This document shows, one piece after another, positions 32,600 through 44,384 of a DNA stretch of 64,000 nt. This DNA is from Artocarpus heterophyllus (Eukaryota; Streptophyta; Magnoliopsida; Rosales; Moraceae). Where the stretch lies: assembly GCA_025403435.1 (NCBI GenBank), contig CM046332.1, positions 186,001-250,000 on the forward strand, read 5' to 3'. Position numbers and translations under genes: made by a program. Under the pieces are notes generated by a model. The model did not search any database and was not told where the DNA came from. It saw only the letters and a list, made by a program, of their open reading frames with translations. The first letter of the stretch is position 1; each line of letters starts with the position of its first letter.

Positions 32600-34572
32600 T
32601 GTAACGCCCCTATGTGGGGGTTAACAGTTTTTAATGAGATAAAATAAAAATAAATAATAAAAGTAAAACCTTAAAATAAAATTTGCCCGGGACTTAAATG
32701 AAAACTCCCAACTCAAAAATAAAAATATAAACGACAAATAAACCACAGTTTAATGTAGCACCTTAAATTTAATAATATAAACTGTTGTCATCATCATTTT
32801 AACCCTCAACACATTGTAATACAGTCACAGAAAGTAACAATTGATGCTTACATTATCATGAAGAACATTCTCAACAATTGAAGCAGTCCCAATGTAATAT
32901 AGCTACATCACTTCCTCAACTATATTTCTCGTAGCCACCTCACACTTAGTGAGTCCTGAAAAGATATAAACATAAGGGAATGAGCAACACTATGCTCAGT
33001 AGAGAAAGCCATTACTCACCTTTAGGTTTTTATCATTACCACATTAAAATCTGCATGATTAGTAGGTTACATCATATTCCAGATTATAAGGTTTATTATG
33101 ATCACATCTTATGGATACCGTAGTTAATCATTACCAAGTGTCATAATTACACATTTATACAAATATTACCAATCATCATTGTTCCTAGGTATCCATGTTA
33201 AATTGAGTATCACTCAACTCATCGAAACCCTAATGGGCGCACTTGATCACCCTATAAACATTCCAAGGGTGTTCCGGTGAGGGGACATCAAGCCCCGAGT
33301 CCTCACCAAATCAATTCCTGTACAGTGTGTTCTGGGACTTTCAACCCAAGGAAGCGTCATCACCTTCCCCCTATTTTACCTTTTAGGGTATTCATGCCCA
33401 AGGACGTAACCGTCGCCCTTTTCATGTCTCACAATTTCTCTATATTAAATCATTATCAATAGAGTTAGTTTTCCTAACCATGCTTCTCAATTTATAACAT
33501 GTGTCAATTCATTATGTTCCTCGTCGTACAATACAAGACGAGTCCATGTCATAGTTTCATATGTGATACTCATATAATATCAGTTCAACATAGATATATA
33601 TATATTGCGGCAAAACAATCAATTTTAATTCTATAAAAACCTCACAAAAGATGAGTAATAGAATCCCTACCTTTTAAGCTTATCAACAGTCTCTTAATCC
33701 TGGAATCAATTAACGTTAGCTCCATACTCCCTTGATCCTAAGGCGTGCATAAGGACAATTAAAACTAAAGCACAACATACAACTACATTCATAAAATTTA
33801 TTTTAATTTAATCTTAGAATTTCAAGAAATAACCACTGCCCATAGAGGTATTACAAAGTTTAACAATATAAATTTTCTGTCTAGGGCATATACACTTAGA
33901 CTTCATACATATGCTCCAAAATAGCAACAAACATAAACTTAGGTTTAAGAACGCAAATTTGAATAATCCTTTAGTATAAAAGAAAATTTATAAATGAAAA
34001 ACTAAATTTGTTCATAAGATTCTAACCTCGGATTATGGTTAGTTGGAAGCTTGAAATGGCTTCAAAACAGGTTCCTTTACTTCGGTATGACTGAAATTCT
34101 TGCTCAAATGGAGGTGATGGTGGCTGATTTTTATGGCTGCCTTGAAGAAGTTCTCTAAGTATTTTGCTTCAGCAAAGAAATAAGAAGAAGAGTGTGGGAA
34201 CCGTGGAAGAGAAAGGAAGAAAAGATGAAGTCTTTGAAGAGAAGTGATAAAAACAATTATGGAGGAGACATGTTGAAGCATGTCACGGAGGAAATAAAGA
34301 AAATGAGGGTCAAGAGTAGTTGGAAAAGATATCCTTATGTCTCATCTAGAGACTTTAACACACATAATGCCAATATGACATTTTTGAGATTTATTAGAAG
34401 TTCTAAGACTTTTTAGTAAACATACTAAATAAATATAGGAGAATTTTAGAAAATTTAAAAAATAGATAAAAATAAATATTGTAAAATAAATTTAAATGAA
34501 GCAATTTTTTTTTATACACTAAAAATTAATTTAATTACCTCAATACCCGTTAGGAGAATAACGGGTGTCACA
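32600..34572 (-). repeat. 5' LTR of the LOG-carrying element
   Basis: 1,973 bp, same length as its partner, offset exactly 6,203 bp along its whole length, so no indels separate the two. Confidence 0.92.
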
Positions 34573-34833
34573 CTATGTTACTATTTTTGTTACAACAAAA
34601 GGTAAAAAAATAGTTTTAAATTAAAAATTCACTAGCAAGGTTAGCATTTATAAAGATAGTTATAAATTAAATATATATGATATAATTAATTATTTTTAAA
34701 TTAGAAGATACTAGTAAAGTTTAACTCTCGTAAGAAAGTGATTAAAAAAAAATTTCTTCCGTAGAATTTAAGTAAATTAAGTAAATGTATGTTTAAGTAA
34801 TTAAGTAACAGACATGTAGGTAGGGTCATTACA
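34573..34833 (+). repeat. Long-LTR fragment, right of the nested insertion
   Basis: Resumes the LTR broken at 26396 (CTATG then TTACTATTTTTGTTACAAC) and ends GGGTCATTACA, matching the solo LTR end at 7449. Confidence 0.75.
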
Positions 34834-35514
34834 ACCGGATTCTTAGACTGAGTTTGGAGAAAAGAGAAAGTGTAGAGATAGAAAGTAGAGTGAGAGAGTG
34901 TGATATGATTTTTCTGATTTTTTATTTTTTTGTCTCTTGTATTTATAGACTTTTGTGGTCTACACAGTCTAAACTATATCTTGTCGGGTTGATCAAATTT
35001 TAGGTCCATAAACTTGAAATTCATGTAAACATAGCTATACTTTTTAAAACTATAACATTCTTGCTTTTCAAAAATAATTACGGTAAATTCTAATTCTCTT
35101 GCTGTATTATTGCCTTAACTCATATCTCTACACTGACATAAAATCATTTTCATAAATTTATCTATATTGTATACATTTTGTGATTTTGTTTTGAAACAGT
35201 AAACTTTGATACATTTGTCTTCGAAACCAGTGATTAGCTATATATACTACATTTTCTTATATTTCTGAAAATAACATTTTGTATTTAGAGCTTTGATAAA
35301 AATAATTTTTTTGTAAATTTTAAAACTCCAAAATGTTAATTTAAAAATATATTTTTCATTAAAAATTTTTGATATTATAGGCTACCAATTTTATCATCAA
35401 AATAATAATTGTAATTTAGAAAAATTTTCGTAAGTTAAATTGACTATCTACAATTCAATTTAATCTAAAATCTAGACTTAGTACAATTACGTATTTTACG
35501 AGTATAACCTGAAC
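34834..35514. other. Unassigned AT-rich stretch between two LTR ends
   Basis: No gene. A promoter-like TCTTGTATTTATAGAC lies near 34940. It may be another inserted LTR piece or flank; no termini were fixed. Confidence 0.4.
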
Positions 35515-35792
35515 TGTTCCTCGTAACTGTTAGACCTCTATACTATGTTACTATTTTTGTTACAACAGAAGGTAGAAAAAATAGTTTAAATTAAAAATTC
35601 ACTAGCAAGGTTATCATTTATAAAGATAGTTATAAATTAAATATATAATGACATAATTAATTATTTTTAAATTAAAAGATACTAGAAAAGTTTAACTCTT
35701 GTAGGAAAGTGCTTTAAAAAAAAAATTGTTCCATAAAATTTAAGTAAATTAAGTAAATGTATGTTTAAGTAATTAAATAATGACCGTTACTA
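35515..35792 (+). repeat. Tail of the 5' LTR of the gypsy element
   Basis: Closely matches 34573-34820, with the last ~15 bp altered (ACCGTTACTA in place of AGGGTCATTACA). Confidence 0.7.
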
Positions 35793-35807
35793 TTGGCATT
35801 AGAGCCA
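35793..35807 (+). promoter_or_regulatory. Degenerate primer-binding site of the gypsy element
   Basis: TTGGCATTAGAGCCA versus the iMet consensus TGGTATCAGAGCC: two C/T-type changes, immediately after the LTR end. Confidence 0.65.
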
Positions 35808-35939
35808 GTATCTTGCCATCTTACTCCATATCATCGCACACCTGCTAAGCCACAGTCCAAGTAAGTTTGAACTCATTTATGAACTTAAGTCATATTTTTT
35901 ATGTTAAGTTATATTTTATTATTATTCTATAGTAGACTA

Positions 35940-36400
35940 GGCCGAACGGATAGATCCCCGTCCGATTGACACTGACCATAGAGTCGCATTAGCATTTCAG
36001 GATATGGTGCTCAGTACCTTTGTAGGGATCTGTCAGCCACACTTATTGAATAAATAGATCAACGACCTGGATGAGATATTTGCTTTATGTCATATTGAGG
36101 ATTGTCTACGTGTCTCTCTAGTCGCCATTAGATTACGAGGCCTTGCATTGGCCTGGTGGCTTGGATTAGGAGCCAAGCATTAATGACAAGGTTGGAACGG
36201 GCTTAAAAAGCAAATAAGGATTGAGTATGGAGTAGCACCAGATAGTGTCATTTAGTTTCCTAAAGAGCCTAGGATCCACACATTTGGGACGATATGCTGC
36301 TGAGACGTTATGAGGTCTAGCGACTACTTGGGATGTCTATGAGGTAGAGTCCATGGTGCATTATTGCCCTAGATTCAAAGGCACAATGTTGCTTGATATA
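35940..36400 (+). pseudogene. First gag-like segment of the gypsy element
   Basis: The broken frame reads INDLDEIFALCHIEDCLRVS then VAIRLRGLALAWWLGL, the retrotransposon gag core with its WW. Stops follow. It sits 1.5 kb upstream of a second gag start, an unusual arrangement. Confidence 0.6.
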
Positions 36401-36630
36401 TACTGCTCATTATTCCTGCAGCATAAGTTTGTGTTCTCATCTTGAGAGGAGTGCCACAGAAGGTACGAAAACTAATACAGTACTCGAGATAGTATCACAA
36501 CACTTGGCATTTTTGCCTATAATTTACGTCGAGCAGCATATGGATAGAATACAGCAGCAACTCCAAATTAATGTAGCATTGGCAACAACAGCACAACAGA
36601 AAGTTAGAGGCAGTTAAGGGACACTTGTTT

Positions 36631-36840
36631 CATGACGATGATAACATCCTTAATTAGGTATTAGGAATGCATGATAATGACGATGATGACCTCCCCAATT
36701 ATGTATTAGGAATACACAATAATGACGACGATGATGTCCCCGATTATATAGTAGGAGCACATGATAATGACGACGATGTTGCATCGGATTATGTGCCAAG
36801 AGCATGTGATGAAGATGATGATCAATCTCAACTAGGGCAC
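36631..36840 (+). repeat. 45-bp in-frame tandem repeats encoding an Asp-rich segment
   Basis: Units start at about 36661, 36706, 36751 and 36796, with a partial unit before. Each encodes about 15 residues of the form LGxHDNDDDDxPDYV. The frame is open from 36667 to 36963 (98 codons from ATG). Not a known gag part; function unknown. Confidence 0.75.
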
Positions 36841-37020
36841 AATATTTTGGCAACTATTGACGAGTTCACAAAGGAGGAGGACCCCTCCAAGGATGACCTG
36901 TTCGAGGATAATGAGTTTTTTATGCACAGTCCTAGATGCAAAATCAGGGCTATCGTTAGATAGATAGAGCTCTTCAATGTACAACCCACCTTTGTATGAG
37001 ACCCCTTTTGATATATAGTG

Positions 37021-37285
37021 AGAAGTGTTAGACACTCTCACTAGACCTTACCTTGATATTTTGGATGTAATGTGAGAAGTGATGGTCACTCTCACCATGA
37101 CCTAATGATACCGTTGTGTTGATATAGTACAGGAAGTGTTAGTCACTCCCAATTTAATTAAATTATATTATCTCATCTATATATTTTGGGAAGTGACAAA
37201 GACTCCCAGCCAATTTTAATGCTCAATAATTTTATAGATATATGAATATATGTATATGATAATACGAAAAGTGATATACACTTCC
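37021..37285. repeat. Five imperfect GAAGTG-CACTTC dyads in series
   Basis: Dyads of the form GGAAGTG-n4/5-CACTCC start at about 37021, 37074, 37131, 37188 and 37266 (spacing 53, 57, 57, 78 bp), in non-coding sequence between the two gag-like segments. Confidence 0.65.
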
Positions 37286-37470
37286 GATAGCTATAGGAAA
37301 AGTTTATGTTAAATGAAATCTTGTGTACAATGATTTTGATTCCATGTGCCGCTTTTGTGATATGATTTATGTGTGAATTAGAATTTTGATCTGCATAAAA
37401 TAGAATTAAAATTTTCAACGCACCAGAGACTTAGAATTTTCATAACCTCCCTTGTTTAACGATAGGACCA

Positions 37471-38110
37471 TGCTGCGACCACCAACTCAAGATGCTTAAG
37501 AACTGCAAGAAATCTTATTGTTGGCTCAAATTGTTGGAATGAGACAATAGCTGCAAGCTTTGCAACAAGAAATAAATGCATTATGTGAATTATTGGCATG
37601 AAAAAACCCCCTACCTCTAGCTAGAAGGGCACCGACTTATGACAATCCCCCTACACTAGAAGATCTAGATGCACTAGAAGACTCCCTCGTAATAGAAGGA
37701 TATCATGACCAATAAATACCACATATATTGATTGGGCTAGAGGAAGTTGAGGGGCCAAGCACCCAACCAACAGCAGATGCACGTTGGGATTCAATCTTGG
37801 AGAAGTCTCAACGCGTGAAGGCACCAGAGATTAATGACTCCTCAAACCCTATAGAGGTTGAAAATTGGCTGACCAATGATAAAGTAGACCAGAACAATTT
37901 GGAGAGGAACAACAATAAAAAGAGAAAAGGAAATCCTAATTAGGGCAACCAGAAGGGTCAGCTTTAGAGAAAAACAATAAAAGAAATCACAATAATAGCT
38001 ACCCTACTTGTCCAAACTGGGGAAGAAACATTTGGGAGAATGTAAAATTGGAACAAATAGTTGTTACACTTGTGGCAAGGAAGGCCACTTTGCTAGGCTA
38101 CTCAAACCCT
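37471..38110 (+). pseudogene. Second gag segment with CCHC knuckle
   Basis: Starts MLRPPTQDA, with a Gln/Leu-rich segment and then QRVKAPEINDSSNPIEVENWL, the conserved gag entry motif. The knuckle CYTCGKEGHFAR (about 38062-38097) has lost its last Cys. The central gag between them appears deleted. Confidence 0.75.
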
Positions 38111-38289
38111 CAGAATTAGTCTGGTAAGAACAAGCAGAGAGCTCTAGGGAGCCAGTTGCATGCAGACACAACTAGGATTATCGAACTCCTGATTTCTCAA
38201 GGAAGACTGGAAGTCTCAAATTTTTACTCCCGCATCTATACTTACAACAAGAACGACACAGAAGCTAGAGCCTCTATAGTAGTAATAGG

Positions 38290-38830
38290 TTAGGTTTCTG
38301 TAGTAAGATAAAATGCTTATGCATATAATTCTTGAACAATGTATCTATTTACATTAATTAACTTTGCAAGCATTTGAATACGTTAGGAGATAGAATGAGT
38401 CAATTGTTTAGGACTATTTTACCTTTTGGGGAAATTTTGTTGTTAATTATTGTCTACGAAACGTTCCAATAATTATTTGTGACAAGATAGACTAGGACTG
38501 TCTATCCCTTTAAGACCATTTTACCCTCTGAGGAAATATTGTTGTTGAATTAATGGCTACAAATTGTACCAGTAATTATATATGATCGAGAGCTATATGT
38601 GAACTTGATAATCATTGATATGAATGATTATGATGTCATCCTAGGAATGGAGCCATCACAAAAGCAGAGGAAGAAGAATTTACCTATACAAGAACTTACC
38701 TATACAAGAACATCACAAAAGCAGATGGAGCCAATGATATTAGCTATGAAAGCAAGCAAGCTATTGGCTAGTGGATGCAAAGGATACTTAGCCAACCTAG
38801 TGGACAAGACCAAGGAGAGCTAGATAAGAC
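38290..38830 (+). pseudogene. Gypsy protease remnant
   Basis: Recognisable only at its C-terminal side: ELYVNLIIIDMNDYDVILGME (38590-38655). Two similar ~80-bp segments (about 38418-38495 and 38516-38585) suggest a small duplication upstream. Confidence 0.55.
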
Positions 38831-38879
38831 CAGAAGATGTCCTAGTGGTTAGAAACTTCGTGGAAGTTTTTTTAGAGGA

Positions 38880-39600
38880 GTTGAACGAGAGATTTTATTC
38901 AAGATAGAATTGATGCCCAAATCAGCACTAGTTTCTAAGGCGCCTTATAAGATGGCCCCAATGAAACTCAAAGAGCTCCAAGTGCAGCTACAAGAACCAC
39001 TAGACAAGGGTTTGATCCACTTGAGTTATTCACTATAGGGAGCACCAGCCCTTTTTATGAAAAAGAAAGATGGTACATTGAGAATGTGCATCAATTATCG
39101 AGAGCTGAACAAGATCATAATCAAGAATAAGTATCCACTACCATGAATTGATGACCTATTTGATCAGTTAAAGGAAGTTGCCCATTTCTCAAATATCTAT
39201 CCACATTTTGGATACCACCAGCTTCGAACTAAGGAAGGTGATATGCCAAAGATAGCTTTTAGGACACATTATGGACACTACGAATTTCTTGTGATGCTGT
39301 TTGGTTTGACCAACACCCCAACAACATTTATGGACCCGATGAATAGGGTATTCAATGACTACCTAGACAAACTCATCATTGTTTTCATAAATGATATCCT
39401 GATCTACTCAAAGAAAAAAGAAGAGCACGAGGAACACTTAAAAGTCGCACTACAAATCTTAAAGGAGAATTAGTTGTATGCTAAATTCTCAAAGTGTGAA
39501 ATTTAGCTAGAAAAGATACATTCTCTGGGACATGTGGTCTCCAAAGAAGGAGTTACAGTGGACCCTACAAAGATTAAAGTAGTAAGCTAGTCGCTGGCCC
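38880..39600 (+). pseudogene. Gypsy reverse transcriptase remnant
   Basis: [60 protein letters not shown], then [11 protein letters not shown]: the second active-site Asp position has mutated to Asn. Stops at positions expected to be Trp, Arg or Gln. Confidence 0.85.
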
Positions 39601-39689
39601 CAAAATGTGTGACAGAGATATGTAGTTTCCTTGGATTAGTAGGATAATATCGATGGTTTGTAGAGCAGCACTGCCCACGAGTCTCACAT

Positions 39690-40160
39690 GGAAAGGAAAA
39701 AAGTATGAATGGACTGACAAGTGCAAAGAAAATTTCAAGGAGTTGAAAAGAAGGCTCATTAATGCTCCAGTACTAATAATTCCAAATGTCGAAGAAGTAA
39801 ATTTTGTGATTTTTCAATAACAGTTCCAAACTTGGGTTTGGAGCTGTCCTTATGCAAGGAGGAAAGTAGTTGTCTACGCTTCATGACAACTCAACGATCA
39901 TGAGCGGAACTACCCAATGCACAATTTAGAGCTTGTAGCAGTGGTTTTTGCAATGAAAATATATTGGCACTACTTGTATGGAGCAAAATGTGAAATTCAC
40001 ACTAATCATCAAAGCCTAAAATATACCTTTACATAGAAGGATTTGAACATGAGGCAACAAATATGGCTGGAATTAGTGAAGGATTACGACTGTGAGATCC
40101 TTTATCACCTAGGAAAAGCAAACAAAGTAGCTGATGCACTAGGTCAAAAATTTGCAACAA
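39690..40160 (+). pseudogene. Gypsy RNase H remnant
   Basis: NYPMHNLELVAVVFAMKIYWHYL, then HTNHQSLKY and YDCEILYHLGKANKVADAL, matching the RNase H core and tail. The first catalytic region is frameshifted. Confidence 0.8.
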
Positions 40161-40379
40161 CACTTATGGCAATCAATTTTCTACCTCAGCCTCTGCAAAA
40201 AGATATCAACCACCTTGGAATCGAGATAATTTGGGGGAAATTATCAGCATTAATGCTTTAACCTACCATCCTCGAGCATATGAAAGGTAGTCAAGAACTT
40301 GACCCTGCCCTAGTTAAAATACGCGAGGAAGTTCTAGAAGGAAAGGAAACATAGTTTGGCCTTTCGACGGACAACATAC

Positions 40380-41690
40380 TTCACCTCAAGGGTAGTATAT
40401 ACGTGTCTGACGATGAAGAAATAAAGATACAGATCCTTTTGGAAGCACATGAAACCCCTTATTCTCTACATCTAGGAGCAGCCAAGATATACGCAGAACT
40501 ATAAAGGAGCTTTTGGTGGGCTAGAATAAAGAAAGATATTGTAGATTATGTTTCAAAGAACCTTATTTGCCAGAAGTTAAGGTGAAACATCAGCGTCTAG
40601 CAATAGAATTGTGAAAGATGGACATTTTAGAGTGAAAATAGAATCAAATAATGATGGACTTTGTAGTGGGACTGCCAAAAACGTCCGATGGTAACGATGC
40701 AATTTGGGTAATTGTCGATCGACTAACCAAGTCTGCACACTTTTTACCTATCAAGTTCAACTATTATGTGGAATGGTTAGCAGAATTGTACACATCAAAG
40801 ATAGTGACATTGCATGGAGTTTCAAAGTCTATCATCTCTGATAGGGACGGTCGATTGACCTCAAGACTTTGGAAAAGTATTCAGGAAGCAATGGGCTCTA
40901 AGCTAAAATTCAATACTGCATTTCACCCATAAACTGATGGCCAGTCCAAAAGGACAATTCAAACTTTAGAAGACATGCTAAGAGCTTGTGTCATGGATTT
41001 CAAGGGAAATTGGGATAGGAGGTTACCCTTGATCGAGTTCTCCTACAACAACAGTTACCACGTGTCGATAAGCATGGCACTTTTTGAAGCTCTTTATGGA
41101 AGACGGTGCAGATCTCCAATTCACTGGCATGAACCAAGAGAGAAACATCTAGAGACCACTGACTTCATCAGAAGAACTATGGAAGATATAAGACGAATCA
41201 AGGATAGGCTTGACATAACTCACCGTTGTCAGAAGAGCTATGTAGGCAAACGCTGCAAACCTCTAGAATTTCAAATAGGAGACTTAGTTTTTCTAAAGGT
41301 CACTCTAATGAAAAGAGTAATGAGGTCTAGTAAAAGAGGAAAGCTTAATCCTAGATACATTGGACCCTTCAAAATTCTAGAAAGAATTGGTAAAGTCACA
41401 TACAGACTCGCCTTGCCGTCAAAGCTAGCCTCTGTACACAACGTCATTCATGTGTCGATGTTAAAGAAGTATGTGCCAGGTCCATCACATATACTACATC
41501 AGGAATAGGTTGAAGTTCATGCAGACCTATGACTTGAAGAAACCCAGTCCAAATTTTGGATCATGAGGAGAAAACCCTAAGCAATAAGGTGATCCCTTTG
41601 GTTAAAGTTTTGTGGTGAAATCACAATATTGAGGAAGCCACTTGGGAACATGAACAAGACATGAGGAAAAGCTACCCCGAGTTGTTCTAA
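40380..41690 (+). pseudogene. Gypsy integrase and chromodomain-type tail remnant
   Basis: Core: MDFVVGLPKTSDGNDAIWVI, SIISDRDGRLTSRLW and FNTAFHP-TDGQS, then [12 protein letters not shown] and LYGRRCRSP. Tail: [28 protein letters not shown] and, past one TGA, EEATWEHEQDMRKSYPELF. The stop at 41688-41690 is at the normal pol end. Confidence 0.85.
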
Positions 41691-41714
41691 AATGTTCGGG
41701 AAGAAAATTTTTAA

Positions 41715-41741
41715 GGGGGGGGGGGGGGGGGGGGGGGGGGG
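41715..41741 (+). repeat. G27 homopolymer at the polypurine tract
   Basis: Twenty-seven consecutive G at the position of the AAGGGGGG polypurine tract, 7 bp before the 3' LTR start. Confidence 0.85.
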
Positions 41742-41748
41742 ATAGATT

Positions 41749-43100
41749 GTAATGACTGAGAAAATCCTAGAATTAAATATTTTAATTTACAAATTTAAAT
41801 CAAGGATTTTACTTGAAACATCGTGCATGAATTTCATGATTGAAGAATTTATGGAATTAATATAAAAATATTCTAAAAATTCTATTCTAAATTTTTCAAT
41901 TAAATTTACTAGCTATCGTAACCTAATAAATTAATTGAGAGATTCTACCATAACTAAGGTGGGAGAAATTTCAATTTGTAATAACTCGAGAAACTTTAGA
42001 ACAAAAATTTTTGAGCGTAGTATAACGTTAGAAGTGTGCCAAGAAACACTTTAACGCAAATTAGATCCTTAATTACCGATTAATTTAAAATCAAAACTAT
42101 GCAAGTAACAGAATCAACAGATAATGCTACACAAACTAGGATAGTGACACTGTTAAAAAAACTGTCATTACTAAGTCTAGATACTAAAAAACTCAAGTTT
42201 GGATTTTTTGTTAAGCTTAAAATAAATTTTTAGACTCAAAGCAATCAAAATCGATACGCGATTTTACTTATATTGATATTGGTTCACACTATAACTGGCT
42301 TGTTATAGTAATTGAAAAAATAAGAGAAGATCTCTCAGTTATTAAAATTTTCTGTCAGCAAAATTAGTCATTTCTAATAGTATAAAAATCATCTGCTTAA
42401 GTTGTAACTTGCAAGAATCAACTAGGGACAAGAATCCCTTAATTTTAGCCTCCATCCCATGATGATTGTCCTTTGGCAATTAATAAGACAAACCTAACAC
42501 TCCATTCTATCTCCAAATGGTGCCACACTTAGGACAAATTAATCTTAGTTTAAGCTTTATTAAGCCATTTTAAAGACTAATTAACATTGGGTTAGGTAGG
42601 AAAGATTAAATTAAGTAAGGTCTATATAAGGAAGACCATTAAAGGCATCACAAAATTTTGCTTTATTTCTTCACTCTCTACTTTCCTCCATCTTGTGTAC
42701 CTAAAGCCTCCAAAAAAAAAAAAAAAAAAAATTATTTGCTTCCAAACTTCCCCCAAAGCCTAAATCAAAACAAGCCAAAATCCCAAAATATTTTCTACCA
42801 CTTTCATACTACAAATCTAAGTTCAACAAAGAAGAAGAAGAAGAAGCAGAAAGAAGGGGTCTTAGAGACTTGAACTAAGGTAATATTTACATTTTTCTTT
42901 CTTCCCCTTTTTCCTAGTAAAGAAAGAAAATATGCTACTTAGAAAGTTTTAGCATGAAAACTAAAGCAAAGGTAGTTTTTTTTTTTTTTCTTTACATGCT
43001 TAAGTTTGTGATTTAGTGTGTTATAAGAAGAAGAAAAAGTTTTATTTTTGTTTTCTTCTTATTTTTTGAAAGTTTTAGTTTTTTTATATTTTACTTAAAG
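41749..43100 (+). repeat. 3' LTR (partial) of the gypsy element
   Basis: TGTAATGACTGAGAAAATCC onwards matches 3365-4650 in order, including a TATA-like CTATATAAGG (about 42622-42631). The match fades after about 42900; the distal part seen in the solo LTR (5900-7449) is absent. Confidence 0.65.
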
Positions 43101-44380
43101 GATAATTTAGTCATTTTAAAAGTCAAAATAAATTATTGTCTGATGTAAAGTATTGATTAGTTTGTGTGGTTGTGATTAGTTTATATAATGGCCAACTTTT
43201 TAGAATTGAAAATGTAGATTTAGATGTTTTATGTTTGGGGAATTAATTGTGGACCTTTTCTAGACTTGTATAATTATAATCTTTGTATTTTTATTATTTT
43301 AGACATAATTTTTATTTTTAGAGAAAAAGGGAAAAGAAAAATCTATTCATAGGCATTGGTCCTCCAATCATCATAGTACCAAAAAAGCATAAAATTGTCA
43401 TTTTAACTAAATAAATAACTAAAAAGGTTTTTTAATGGATGGAGGACATTTTAATATTTTGAACAAAATAATAGTCAACTAACAAAAGGGGATCTCTCTA
43501 TATTTTCTTCTAACAGTTAGCATATTTTAGTGTGATTAGTTTTGGATAGGGGTATCTCTGTTATTTTGGTCAAACATAGCAGGTGCCAATGTAATTTATC
43601 CAATTTTAAAAGTACAAAAGTTCCTCAAATTTAGTTTTTTTTTCTTGAAAAATCCCAAAATATGAATTATTTTGTTCCTTGTGTTTTAGCATAAGTAAAA
43701 TGATTTTTATTTTGTCAAAATATATATGAATAATGTAATATTTTTGTTTTTGTTTGAATAAAGTTGCATTCACTATACATGTTTCATTAGTTAAATTAAT
43801 AAATGTAAGGATCTTTTTGTATTTGTATTTTAGGTTTATTCATATATTATATCTTAAGTTTTTTATTTCATCGAAATTATACTTTCAAAATAGATAAAAT
43901 ACTTAAATTAATAACTTTTCCTAATTAATCTTTAATTTTGAATTAAAAAATTCCCAAAATACCTCAAATTAAAAAATGAGATAATTTTAAAAACTTAAAA
44001 AAATTGTACTTAGATTTTTAACTTTAAAAATATATATAAGGTGAAATAAAAAACCTAAAAAGTGCTCTGCAAGAGTTTTTTCCCTCTTTCAATCTTCTTG
44101 CGCCATTTTTGTAAGAGATCTCGAGGGGGTTGGAATCCAACTCCAACCTTGGTTGGTCTCAAACTCTCGGCCTCATGGGAGGGCTCATATTTGACAATGA
44201 GTGTGTTTTTCCCTAGAGCAACTTATAAGAATACCTCTCAAATGCACCATTTTATTAAAAATATCATCCAATAAACCACTTATTAAAACCGTGCTGTTAT
44301 TAGAAATTGAGGATTTATAAAAAGACTAAGTTACCATTCCTCCCACTTACTCATGCGAGATGCTAAAATGGAACTGGCCA
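43101..44380. other. AT-rich stretch without recognised genes
   Basis: Long A and T runs; only chance open frames. Confidence 0.45.
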
Positions 44381-44384
44381 AGTT

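Larger units (their letters stand above)
26397..34572 (-). mobile_element. Young non-autonomous LTR retrotransposon carrying LOG and a zinc-finger ORF
   Basis: It has two 1,973-bp LTRs (26397-28369 and 32600-34572) with four differences seen. CTATG target duplications flank it (26392-26396 and 34573-34577). A primer-binding site complementary to tRNA-iMet lies next to the right LTR and a polypurine tract next to the left LTR, so the element reads on the minus strand. The 4.23-kb interior has no gag, protease, RT, RNase H or integrase. Its only supported ORFs are a 173-aa basic zinc-finger-like protein and a 216-aa LOG-family protein. The ends (TGTGACACCC...GGGGCGTTACA in sense) and the polypurine region resemble Ty3 chromovirus elements, which probably supply proteins in trans (inference). 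Confidence 0.92.
35515..43100 (+). mobile_element. Decayed Ty3/gypsy chromovirus-like retrotransposon
   Basis: 5' LTR tail 35515-about 35792, degenerate iMet primer site, two gag-like segments, protease, RT, RNase H, integrase, a chromodomain-type tail, polypurine tract with a G27 run, and a 3' LTR from 41749. PR-RT-RH-IN order defines Ty3/gypsy. The C-terminal pattern (NKVIPLVKVLW...EEATWEHEQDMRKSYPELF) is that of chromoviruses, probably Tekay-type. The frames carry many stops, and the RT active-site box reads FIND instead of F-x-DD. The right end of the 3' LTR is diffuse. Confidence 0.88.

Noticed and set aside
26397..34572. Reading the LOG ORF as an ordinary host gene
   Set aside because: It has no introns, lies strictly between the LTRs on their sense strand, and the whole unit is bounded by target duplications.
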